Source: Elgaria multicarinata webbii (lineage: Eukaryota; Chordata; Lepidosauria; Squamata; Anguidae). Taken from it: a stretch of 64,000 nucleotides of DNA. Both the position numbers and the translations under genes were made by a program. Positions 46,324 through 54,980 of the stretch are shown piece by piece. Position 1 is the stretch's first letter. Each line of letters starts with the position of its first letter. The DNA lies in NCBI RefSeq assembly GCF_023053635.1, contig NC_086172.1, positions 126,083,681 to 126,147,680 of the forward strand, given 5' to 3'. Below the pieces are notes generated by a model that had not been told where the DNA came from, searched no databases, and saw only the letters and a list, made by a program, of their open reading frames with translations.

Positions 46324-46974
46324 TAGGGGTGTGCACGGACCCCCGCTCCGCCCCGCGGGCCGATCCGAAAATAAGGTAAGGCCGGGAGAGGAGGGCGGGA
46401 GGTTTGGGGGTGCTCTTGGATCCAGAATCCGTGCGGCGACAGCGGCAGAGCCCGGTAAGGGACCAAGGGGTAGGGGGGCCTTACCTGCTTCCATCCGCGG
46501 TCCGTCGGCGTCTTCAATTGAGCCCGTGGTTCAACCAGGAAGTCTGGGCCGCTTGCAGGCTCAATTAAAGACACCGCGGGCTCAATTGAAGACGCCGACG
46601 GACCGCGGATGGAGGCAGGTAAGGGAGTGGAGGGCGGGGGAGTTACCGGGCCCTGCCGCCGTCGCCGCCCATGCAGCGATGGCGGCAGAGCCCGGTAAGG
46701 GACCAAGGGAGAGGGGGGCCTTACCTACCTCCGTCCGCGGTCCGTCGGCGTCTTCAATTGACCCCGCGGTTCAACCAGGAAGCATGGGCGACAGCGACCC
46801 CACTTACCTTTGCAGCGGAGCTCCGGATCGAGGCAAAGGATCCGCCTTCACCTTGATCCTCTTTGCCACGCTCCGCCGGCCCCCCAATCCTCTTCGCCTC
46901 TGCCTTAAGGGCAGGCGAAGCCCCCCGCTCTGCTTCTAATTCGCCGGTCTGATTAGAAGCGGAGCACATTCCTA
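46324..46974. mobile_element. Short hAT derivative (copy hAT-3), 651 bp
   Basis: The left end TAGGGGTGTGCACGGACC is the same as in hAT-2 and the right end ...GGAGCACATTCCTA matches the other hAT end. The inside is GC-rich with inverted repeats built on 'ggtccgtcggcgtcttcaat'. Unlike the other two copies, the flanking 8-mers differ (ctgttgaa and atatacat), so one flank has been lost or exchanged. Confidence 0.75.
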
Positions 46975-46978
46975 ATAT

Positions 46979-48071
46979 ACATGAAGCCACTGAGGGAGGT
47001 TATCCAGAGATGTGGACTGAGGTGTCATCAATATGCGGATGATACCCAGCTCTACCTTTCCTTTTCATCAAATCCAGGTGAGGCAGTGGTTGTTCTGAAC
47101 CAGTGTCTGGGCACAGTAATGGACTGGATAAGGGCTAACAAACTGAGACTCAATCCAGACAATCTTGGAGGTACTGTTAGTGGGTGGTTCATCTGTCTGG
47201 CGAGGTGATGTTCATCCTGCTTTGGAGGTGGTTGCACTCTCCCTAAAGGATCGGGTCCATCGTTTGGGGGTGCTCTTGGATCCAGAACTGTCATCTGAGG
47301 CACAGGTGAACTCAGTGGCAAAGAGCACCTTTTATCAGCTTAGGCTGATATACCAACTGCGCCCTTATCTGCACGGAGATAGCCTAGCTACAGTTATCCA
47401 TGCTCTGATAACCTCTCGTTTGGATTACTGCAATGTGTTATACGTGGGGTTGCCTTTGAAAACGGTCCAGACACTTCAACTGGAACAAAACAGGGCAGCA
47501 GAGTTACTAACAGGGACTGGCGGACGAGACCACATCACACCAGTCCTTTTCCAGCTTCATTGGCTGCCAGTTCAGGTCCGGGCCCGATTCAAAGTGCTGG
47601 TATTGACATTTAAAGCCCTAAACAGCTTGGGGCCAGGCTATCTGAAGGAACGCCTCCTCCCATATGTACCTGCCCGGACCCTAAGGTCATCCTCAGGGGT
47701 CCTTCTCCGTGAGCCCCTGCCAAAGGAAGTGAGGCAGGTGGCTACCAGGAGGAGGGTCTTCTCTGCTGTGGCACCCCAGTTGTGGAAGGAGCTCCCTAAG
47801 GAGGTTTGCTTGGCACCTACATTATATTCTTTTAGATGCGAGGTGAAGAACTTTTATTCTCCCAGCATTTTAACAGTCTATAAATTTATTTTAACTTGCT
47901 CTTTTAAATTTGTCGTTTTGCATTGCTGCTGTTTTTATCTTGGTTGTGCTTTTATATTGTATTTTATATTATGGTTTTATACTGTTGTTTCATACTTGAA
48001 TTGTCTTAATTTTGTAAACCGCCCAGACAGTTTCAGCTATTGGGCGGTATAGAAATGCAATAAATAAATAA
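46979..48071 (+). mobile_element. L2 LINE, 5' truncated, 1.1 kb
   Basis: It begins inside the reverse transcriptase with the YADD catalytic box (QYADDTQLYL at about 47030). It then shifts frame and continues open for about 290 codons to the ORF2 end ('GLPLKTVQTLQ', '[20 protein letters not shown]'), followed by the 3' UTR with 'gggcggtatagaaatgc' and an (aaat)n tail. It is the longest L2 in the window. Confidence 0.88.
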
Positions 48072-48331
48072 AATCAATAACTAGGTAGCACTAGGGAACA
48101 GGAGTCGCAGTTATTTAAATAATGCCAATGTTTACACTGCTGTTTCCATAGCTAGGGGGTTGTTTGAGACAGGGCTTTTCCTCAAGGTGTGTAATCTTCG
48201 TTTTCAGAGGACAGATTGCCATGCCCATGCCCCTCCTGGGTGAGATAGATGGAGAGATCCCTGTAGGTTAACTTGTAAAGACAGCCAGAAAATACAGGAA
48301 AATATTTCTCTCTTGTGGATAAACTGAAGAT

Positions 48332-48337
48332 TTTATT
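48332..48337 (-). promoter_or_regulatory. Polyadenylation signal, ADAM copy 6
   Basis: AATAAA on the minus strand about 106 bases beyond the stop codon. Confidence 0.7.
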
Positions 48338-48442
48338 GTGAAATAAAAGCAACTGGAAACCAGTTTAAATAACATCAATTCAAAATTTGAATAAATGATT
48401 TACATCGAACCCTGCATTATTCTCCCCATATATTTGGAATAC

Positions 48443-50629
48443 TTAATAAGTTGTTCTCTGGGGATTTCCTTCCTCTGTTGTTTTTGTAGGAGAGATTCTG
48501 GAACTCAGTCTTTTAAACTGGTGCTTCAGGACACTCCTATAATATACACCCAGGCCAACAGCTACAATTGCAGCAAAAAGGACAGATACAGTTCCTACAA
48601 TAATTTGTGGAATGACAACGCTCCTGTGATCAAAAGCAGGTCCACTGTCAATGCTACCACCGTAGCCTCTCATAAGACAGTCAGGAGGTTCCCAGCCATA
48701 ATCGCAATGGCACTGTTTGCGGTTGTTGCATATTCCCCGATTATGGCACTTTGTGGCATTACAATCATAGTTCAAGAGGGACACGGACACACAGTTCCTC
48801 TTAATGCACATCATGTCAGTGCCGCAAGGAGTTCCATCTATCACTGCCCCAATATCAGCAATCTCCATTCCGCTGTGGTAGTCAATACTCCAGCATTTTG
48901 TATTGCCAATAGGTGTTTGGATTATGGTACTGTGGTCCTCCAAAGAAGGTAAGCTATGCACATTTTCACACTGGATTCGGCCACACAGGCTATTCAAAGG
49001 ATGACATTTCTTAAAGGCTCCATGTCTAAGGCCACAGTTGCCAAAGCGATCACCTTGAGAATTCAGTACTCTGAAACAACTCTCTGAAGCAACTGTTGCT
49101 TGATTGCCAAAGATGGCTTTGCACTGCTCGCTATGGGTAGTACACACCCCATGATAACAATATCCATTAGCACTGCATGGGGTACCATCTTGCACATAAA
49201 GGTCTTCAGGGCACCATGCTGAAGTCCCGTTGCAGAACTCAGGGAGATCACAGGCGCTAGTCCTCCCTCTGCAACGGTCTCGGTGTGAACGATAAAGGCA
49301 ATGGAGGCAACACTGTCCAATATTACAATCAGCACCTGGACGCAACTTACAATTAGATAGGCAACATAGATCCAAATCACACTCAGCTTTTGAACCACAG
49401 TCACATTGCTCGCCCTTTTCTACTACTTTGTTGCCACAGAATTTCGATTTATAAATTTCATTGGGGTTTGGTGGAATTAACAAGCAAGGAGTGTTCCTAT
49501 GTGGATAATACTCCATGTAACTGCAATTGCTATACTTATCTGTGCTTGCTTGATATGCAGCCATAATGCAGTCTTCTTTCTCACAAAGACAGTATTTGCT
49601 GTCGTGTCTCATACCAAGCATATGTCCCAATTCATGGGCAAAAGTGTTAGAAAACTGCAACAAACTATAATTCATAAACGATTCAACAGCAGCTCCATGA
49701 TCGTTATTACAAATAGTTCCTACGTATGCCAATCCAAGCAAAATTCCAAATGTTTTATATATAAATAAGTGACCAGCATCATTCTTTAGCCGTGGAAGTA
49801 ATGAAATTTTTCTCCAATAACAGAAAGAATTAAGTGTGACCGCCATGCTGTCATTGATTTCTATGAGGTTCTTTGCTGACCAGATCTCCAGACCAACCAC
49901 AGATATCTGAAGAGAAAGCGGCTCATAAAATGAATTTGCAGTATGGATGACATCCAGAACTTGTATAGCAGTATAAGTTTCATTTCTGCCAAACTGCACA
50001 TATCGCTCATGTTCTACCACAACGGCCACCTTGACATACCTGGTATGTGACCACCAGTTTCTTCTGGAAGCCCTTCTGTCCACTTCATTCTCTGTTTTCT
50101 GGATCACGGTATCTTGCTCTTCCTCCGTTAGCCCACATCTCAGACGGACGGCGCCCGTCTTTTCTTCCAACCGATACACCACATGTTGAAACGTAAGAGA
50201 TGCCTGGACAGGTTCTATTTCATAGGTCTCATTTTCTAATCGAAGCAAACCCCTGAGTCCCCCTGAGCAAGTGCTGAGGGTGACCAAAGAGGAAGGCGTT
50301 CCTTCTACAGAACCAAGGTAGAAACAGTCATCCCTGATAAATGGGTAGTCCACCTGGAGTTCCCCCTCTGTATTATAGGTGAAGACAGGGAAGTGTTTAG
50401 GGATGAATCCCTTCTTCTGCCTGAGGTGAACCATGTGGCCCTTCCCCTCAAGGTGTACCAGATAGTTGACATGATGAGGCTCCTGTTGTCCATACCTGGG
50501 GGTCAGTTTCCTTGGGATGGTCACTTCATAAGAGGCATACCTAAACCCCTGAGGTGGTATCTGACCTGCAGTTTCATTCATGACATTCCATAAGATCAGC
50601 AGCAGCAGCCTGGTAGAAATGTTCTCCAT
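48443..50629 (-). CDS. ADAM20/21-like metalloprotease-disintegrin, copy 6
   Basis: This is an intact single-exon ADAM of 728 residues. It lacks three residues (Ser-Leu-Gln) shortly after the cysteine switch, where the other copies read EEEQSLQDTV. The zinc motif HELGHMLGMRHD is complete. The active-site neighbourhood differs from the others (SFMNYSLLQFSN before the motif; LCEKEDCIMAAYQASTDKY after it). The copy is mosaic: residues around 220-300 match copy 4 (TAIQVLDV, RLKNDAGH), while the disintegrin loop CLYRSHRDRCRGRTSACD matches copy 1 and the EGF part (NATKC...ICNNRKQC) matches copies 1 and 5. The hypervariable part of the cysteine-rich domain has CHPLNSLCGR, unlike any other copy. It is the copy nearest SYNJ2BP. 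Confidence 0.93.
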   Translation of the reverse strand: MENISTRLLLLILWNVMNETAGQIPPQGFRYASYEVTIPRKLTPRYGQQEPHHVNYLVHLEGKGHMVHLRQKKGFIPKHFPVFTYNTEGELQVDYPFIRDDCFYLGSVEGTPSSLVTLSTCSGGLRGLLRLENETYEIEPVQASLTFQHVVYRLEEKTGAVRLRCGLTEEEQDTVIQKTENEVDRRASRRNWWSHTRYVKVAVVVEHERYVQFGRNETYTAIQVLDVIHTANSFYEPLSLQISVVGLEIWSAKNLIEINDSMAVTLNSFCYWRKISLLPRLKNDAGHLFIYKTFGILLGLAYVGTICNNDHGAAVESFMNYSLLQFSNTFAHELGHMLGMRHDSKYCLCEKEDCIMAAYQASTDKYSNCSYMEYYPHRNTPCLLIPPNPNEIYKSKFCGNKVVEKGEQCDCGSKAECDLDLCCLSNCKLRPGADCNIGQCCLHCLYRSHRDRCRGRTSACDLPEFCNGTSAWCPEDLYVQDGTPCSANGYCYHGVCTTHSEQCKAIFGNQATVASESCFRVLNSQGDRFGNCGLRHGAFKKCHPLNSLCGRIQCENVHSLPSLEDHSTIIQTPIGNTKCWSIDYHSGMEIADIGAVIDGTPCGTDMMCIKRNCVSVSLLNYDCNATKCHNRGICNNRKQCHCDYGWEPPDCLMRGYGGSIDSGPAFDHRSVVIPQIIVGTVSVLFAAIVAVGLGVYYRSVLKHQFKRLSSRISPTKTTEEGNPQRTTY

Positions 50630-50769
50630 TTCCTCTCATAGAAGGCATCTACAAGAGCACCCCACACGGTCTCCTTATCTAGGACATCAAACACCCCTGA
50701 AGCAGCTGGTTCCAGCTAGGCCTAAAGGAGGATTGGAAGGGGGCTTCACTGAGATAAAGAATGAAGGTT

Positions 50770-50797
50770 GTCTCCATAACAACAGTCAATACAGTTA
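50770..50797 (-). promoter_or_regulatory. X-box-like and MYB-like motif pair upstream of ADAM copy 6
   Basis: GTTGTTATGGAGAC (50770-50783, minus strand) and TAACTG (50792-50797), 141 bases upstream of the ATG. Confidence 0.4.
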
Positions 50798-51382
50798 TCT
50801 TTAGAATGGGGTGGAGCTTGGAGGATCAAGGATGGAATAGAATGAGGAAAGAATGGCAGGAAATGGATAGGAAGGAAAAGATGGCTGAAGGGTGGTTGCT
50901 GGAAGGGCTACAGGAAGAAGAGTTACATGTGCCATGAACTTGAGGGCCAAGGATCGGGGAAATGAAAGATAATCAAGGAATCTGACATCACAGTAATGGA
51001 AGGGGTGTGCCACCATCTCCTGAGGGTTTGATACTTGATATACTGGAAGGATATGTACTTTTCATACTATCTCTAAGAAGATGAAGATACGACACATGGA
51101 CAGTAGTAGCCTCCTGTGCTGTCCAGATGATGATGGAATGCAAGATACAGCAGTATCGGCTAAGCTGGAGCTGTTCCCAAATCCCGGAATTGAGCTGCCT
51201 GCCTGTTCTGGGTAGGGTTGCATTTCCTCTGAAGGGGCAGGTACGAAGTTTGGGGATTCTTGTGGATTTACCCCTGCCACTGGACGCCCAGAAGAGCTCA
51301 GTGGCCCTGATTGCCCATTACCAACTTTGGTGGATGCACCAACTACACCTGTTGCTGGAAAGCCATGGTGATGCCTACACTG

Positions 51383-51656
51383 GTTGCCCTCCTCTGAACA
51401 CGCTCCAGCTTGTCTGCGTCCTTCTTGAATTGTGGAGCCCAGAACTGGATGCAATACTCTAGGCCTAACCAGGGCCGAATAGAGAGGAACCAGTACCTCA
51501 CATGATTTGGAAGCTATACTTCTATTCATTCAGCCCAAAATAGCATCCCTCCCAATTTTGTGCCATCTGCAAATTTGATCAGCATTCCCTGCACCTTCTC
51601 GTCCAAATCATTAATAAAAATGTTGAAGAGCACTGGGCCCAGGACTAAGCCCTGCA
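51383..51656 (-). mobile_element. CR1 internal fragment in unit 6
   Basis: It matches the CR1 coding region (compare about 54090-54620) with an internal deletion. Directly after it, 51658-51727 repeats part of the ADAM 5' flank ('atcagggaaatgaaagataatc', compare about 50950-51010) before B sequence resumes. The arrangement suggests a repair or exchange event using CR1 sequence. Confidence 0.8.
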
Positions 51657-51786
51657 AGGGCCGAGGATCAGGGAAATGAAAGATAATCAAGGAATCTGAC
51701 ATCACAGTAATGGAAGGGTTGTGCCTTTACCAACTTTGATGGATGCATAACTACACCTGTTGCTGGATAGCCATGGTGATGCCTAC

Positions 51787-52096
51787 ACTGGTAACCTCAC
51801 AATTAGACTACTTCAGTGCACTCTATGTGGGGCTGCCCTTGTGCCTAGTTCAGAAGCTTCACCTAGTACACGATGCAACAGCTGGGATGCTCAGAAGAGC
51901 ACCTAGATATACATGCATTACATTTGTCTTAAGAGAACTGCACTGGCTGCCTATGAGCTACCAGCCATGTTCAAGGCTTTGGTGCCAATAATCAATGCCC
52001 TGAACAACTCAGCACCTGGATGCTTTGCTGAAGTCTTCCTCTGTAACAGGGATCTAACACAGAATAGAATAGCAACACTGCGTAGACAGTATTGAG
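51787..52096 (+). mobile_element. Old L2 fragment in the B segment (unit 6)
   Basis: This is a copy of the ancestral L2 piece, with more base differences than in units 2-4. Confidence 0.75.
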
Positions 52097-52973
52097 CAAG
52101 ATGGACCAACGGAATTGCTTGATACAAGGAAGGTTCCGCTCTTCCTCTTTTAAACTGTTAAACCATGGCAGAAAACCGGAATGGTTTGTGGAGGCTTCTG
52201 GTCTCTCCTTGCTGGACCCAGCCAAAAGCAGCAGCGAAAATGGGTCTTTAACATCATCCCAGGGACGCTGGTTTTTGGTCTCCTCAATGCTCCATAAGAA
52301 AGCAATTCCAGTATTTCTAAAGAATACTTTATTCATTATCTCGTGCTCCATCCCCAGACCTCAGTGCAGTTCCTTTTTCCTTCCATCGTGGTTCCCTTCT
52401 CTCTCCTGGGACCTACCAGGACAAACATCTCAGAACCCAAACTAATAGTTAAAAGGGTGCAATACATCCCTGTTTACTATATTAACAAACATTACATAAG
52501 CTGATGGCCAATGTAATAAAGTCCTGTAATGCTTTTGGTGGTCTTCTGTCTTGGCAACTTCTCTTGACATGACTCTGACAACTGATCTGCCTATAATGAT
52601 ATTTGCTGAGCTTTCGCCATTCTCAGCTGAAAGGTCCAAATCTGAAAAAGGATTAAACTCCTACGCGCCTTGTTTTGTCGTGTATAATTTGGACAATTTC
52701 CATTTGCCCCGTTTCCTACCACCACTAAATATTACAGAACATCCTATGATCTATTTGTTTCAGTTCAATATTTAGATTGTGCCTTTCTAACTCTGTAGGG
52801 CAGTTGGACGTGAACAAATCTCCTGCTTGAATTGTTTGAGCTTAAGCACCGGTCTTCTTATCTGTATACAATTTGCATTTCTGTTGTTTTTTCTTCACGA
52901 TTGCAAATCTTGTCATCACGTTTGGAATGAATGTACCTATCTTGGTCTGCCAAGCGAGCGAGTATTTATTTAT

Positions 52974-53438
52974 TTGTGGAATTTATATACTGTTGAATAT
53001 AGTAAAATTCAACATAGGGACCAGTCCTATGGCTCCTAGACAGTATTTGGGGAGGGGGGGAGAGAGAGGATTTTTCAAATTCCTGGATCAGAGGTGGGAG
53101 GGAGCACTCCAACCTCAGACTCAGGCGTCCGAATTCCCCTCCGCCTTGCAGCTAGCATGGAGGGGACCACGCTGGCTCCCTCTCTCAAGTCCCAAAAGCA
53201 ACCTGAGAGAGGAGGGAAAGGAGGGCAGTTTGTGGGCAGGGAGGGGACCTCCAGTCTCCCCAGCCTCCTTCCCAACTGCTCTGCAGAGCCCCAGCTAGAT
53301 GGGCGAAAATGGCTGTTTAGCAAAAATGCAAAGCAGGAGGTGCACAAATCGGAAGCTCTGAGCTGGAAGCCTGTCAGCCTCGGAGTTCAAAGGTTAGTGG
53401 GCATCTTCATAGGATTGCACCTAGTCACTGCAAGGGTG
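52974..53438. repeat. Partial unit 7, right end of the array
   Basis: The A segment begins normally and follows the others to about 53410, then, after a short deletion, stops near 53438. There is no ADAM sequence beyond. This marks the right border of the amplified region, next to the SYNJ2BP side. Confidence 0.85.
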
Positions 53439-53665
53439 CTGAACACAGAGGGAAGTCAATGGTTTTTCTTAAGGTATCTAAAATGTGAACTTTTTCCTCC
53501 TAAAAGCTAGTCCTAGACCTCAGAGACCAACCTTGCCCAATTTGGTACCCTTCAGATGTTTTGGACTGCAACTCCCAGCATTCTTGGCCATGCTGGCTAG
53601 GGCTGAGAGGAGGCAACAGTTGTCCATATGCCCTATTGGGATGGTGATGGTGGCGTGTTTGTGTA
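53439..53665. other. Spacer between array and CR1, one foldback half
   Basis: No gene is seen. Positions about 53545-53605 match one arm and the loop of the palindromic repeat found complete at 56014-56123 ('cagatgttttggact', 'atgctggctagggctg'). Confidence 0.5.
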
Positions 53666-54795
53666 ATCATAGGTTAGTAGAGTTGGAAGGGGCCTGTAAG
53701 GCCATCAAGTCCAACCCCCTGCTCAGTGCAGGAATCCACTTTAAAGCATACCTGACAGATGGTTGCCCAACTGCCTCTTGAATGCCTCTAGTGTGGAAGA
53801 GCCCACAACCTCTCTAGGTAACTGGATCCATTGTCGTACTGCTCTAACAATCAGGAAGTTTTTCCTGATGTATAGCCAGAAACTGGCTTGCTGTAACTTG
53901 AGCCCATTATTCCATGTCCTGCACTCTGGGAGGATTGAGAAGAGATCCTGGCCCTCCTATGTGTGACAACCTTTCAAGTATTTGAAGAGAGCTATCATGT
54001 CTCCCCTCAATCTTCTCTTCTCCAGGCTAAACATGCCCAGTTCTTTCAGTCTCTCTTCACAGAGCTTTGTTTCCAGACCCCTGATCATCATGGTTGCTCT
54101 CCTCTGAACACACTCCAGCTTGTCTGCATCCTTCTTGAAGTGTGGTGCCTAGAACTGGACTCAATACTCAAGATGATCTAATCAGGGCCTAATAGAGGGG
54201 AACCGGTACCTCGTGTGGTTTGGAAGCTATACTTCTATTAATGCAGCCCAAAATAGCATTTGCTTTTTTTGCAGCCAATAAGTTGACTCATATTCAGCTT
54301 GTGATCTACAACAATTCCAAGATCCTTCTCGTTTGTAGTATTGCTGAGCCTAGTATCCCCCATCTTGTAACTGTTCATTTGGTTCTCCCTCCCCCCTTTA
54401 GAAGTAGAACTTGACATTTATCCCTGTTCAATTTCATTCTGTTGTTTTCAGCCCAGCACTCCAGCCTATCAAGATCACTTTGAAGTTTGTTTCTGTCTTC
54501 CAGGGTATTAGCTATCCCACTCAATTTCATGTCACCTGCAAATTTGATAAGCATTCCCTGTACCGCCTCGTCCAAATCATTAATAAAAATGTTGAAGAGC
54601 ACTGGGCCCAGGACTGAGCCCTGTGGTACCCAACTCATTACCTCCCTACAGTTTGAGAAGCTATCATTGATAAGCACTCTTTGAGTCTGAGTCTGTAGCC
54701 AACTGTGAATCCTAATAGTTGTTCCATCTAGCCCACATTTAGCTAGTTTGTTGAATAGAATATTATGGGGCACTTTGTCAGAAGCTTTGAAGAAG
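53666..54795 (-). mobile_element. CR1 LINE, 5' truncated, 1.1 kb
   Basis: The 3' end is at the left ('taaggccatcaagtcc' context). On the minus strand, 54773-54375 is open for about 130 codons of reverse transcriptase ([20 protein letters not shown], then GDMKLSG, where the active-site box would normally be YADD; here it is changed). It is degenerate and 5' truncated. Confidence 0.88.
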
Positions 54796-54980
54796 AATCA
54801 TAGAATAATAGAGTTGGAAGAGGCCTATAAGGCCATCGAGTCCAACCTCCTGCTCAGTGCAGGAATCCACCTTAAAGCATCCGACAGATGGCTGTCCAGC
54901 TGCTTCATGAATGCCTCTACCGTGGGAAAGCCACAACCTCCCTAGGTAATTGGTTCCATTGTCATACTGCTCTAACGGTC
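54796..54980 (-). mobile_element. Second CR1 3' end, abutting the first
   Basis: It starts with the CR1 tail 'gaatcatagaataatagag' and runs about 185 bases into the 3' region. It sits head-to-tail with the preceding CR1 at 54795/54796. Confidence 0.82.

Larger units (their letters stand above)
46300..52973 (-). repeat. Array unit 6 (intact ADAM copy 6, A segment replaced)
   Basis: Only the first 24 bases of A remain. Then come hAT-3 (46324-46974) and an L2 element (46979-48071), after which the unit resumes in the ADAM downstream flank at 'ataactaggtagcac'. About 1.1 kb of A is missing. The B side carries a CR1 piece and a small duplication (51383-51727). Confidence 0.85.
900..53438 (-). repeat. 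Tandem array of about 6.1 kb ADAM-bearing units
   Basis: The same series of segments recurs six times plus partial copies at both ends: A (downstream non-coding), ADAM 3' UTR, ADAM reading frame, ADAM 5' flank, B (old L2 piece), C and D. Using the shared start 'ttgtggaatttata' as a ruler, units begin at 1157, 13641, 26027, 34010, 40251, 46300 and 52974. Lengths of 6.0-12.5 kb reduce to about 6 kb when the DIRS, Gypsy, hAT, L2 and LTR insertions are subtracted, except where segments have been deleted. Copies look well over 90% identical by eye. All genes face the same way, as expected from unequal crossing-over in direct repeats. Confidence 0.93.

Noticed and set aside
46319-46939. Long GC-rich open frames in hAT-3
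   Set aside because: They arise from GC-rich internal inverted repeats of a short non-autonomous element, with no protein family resemblance.
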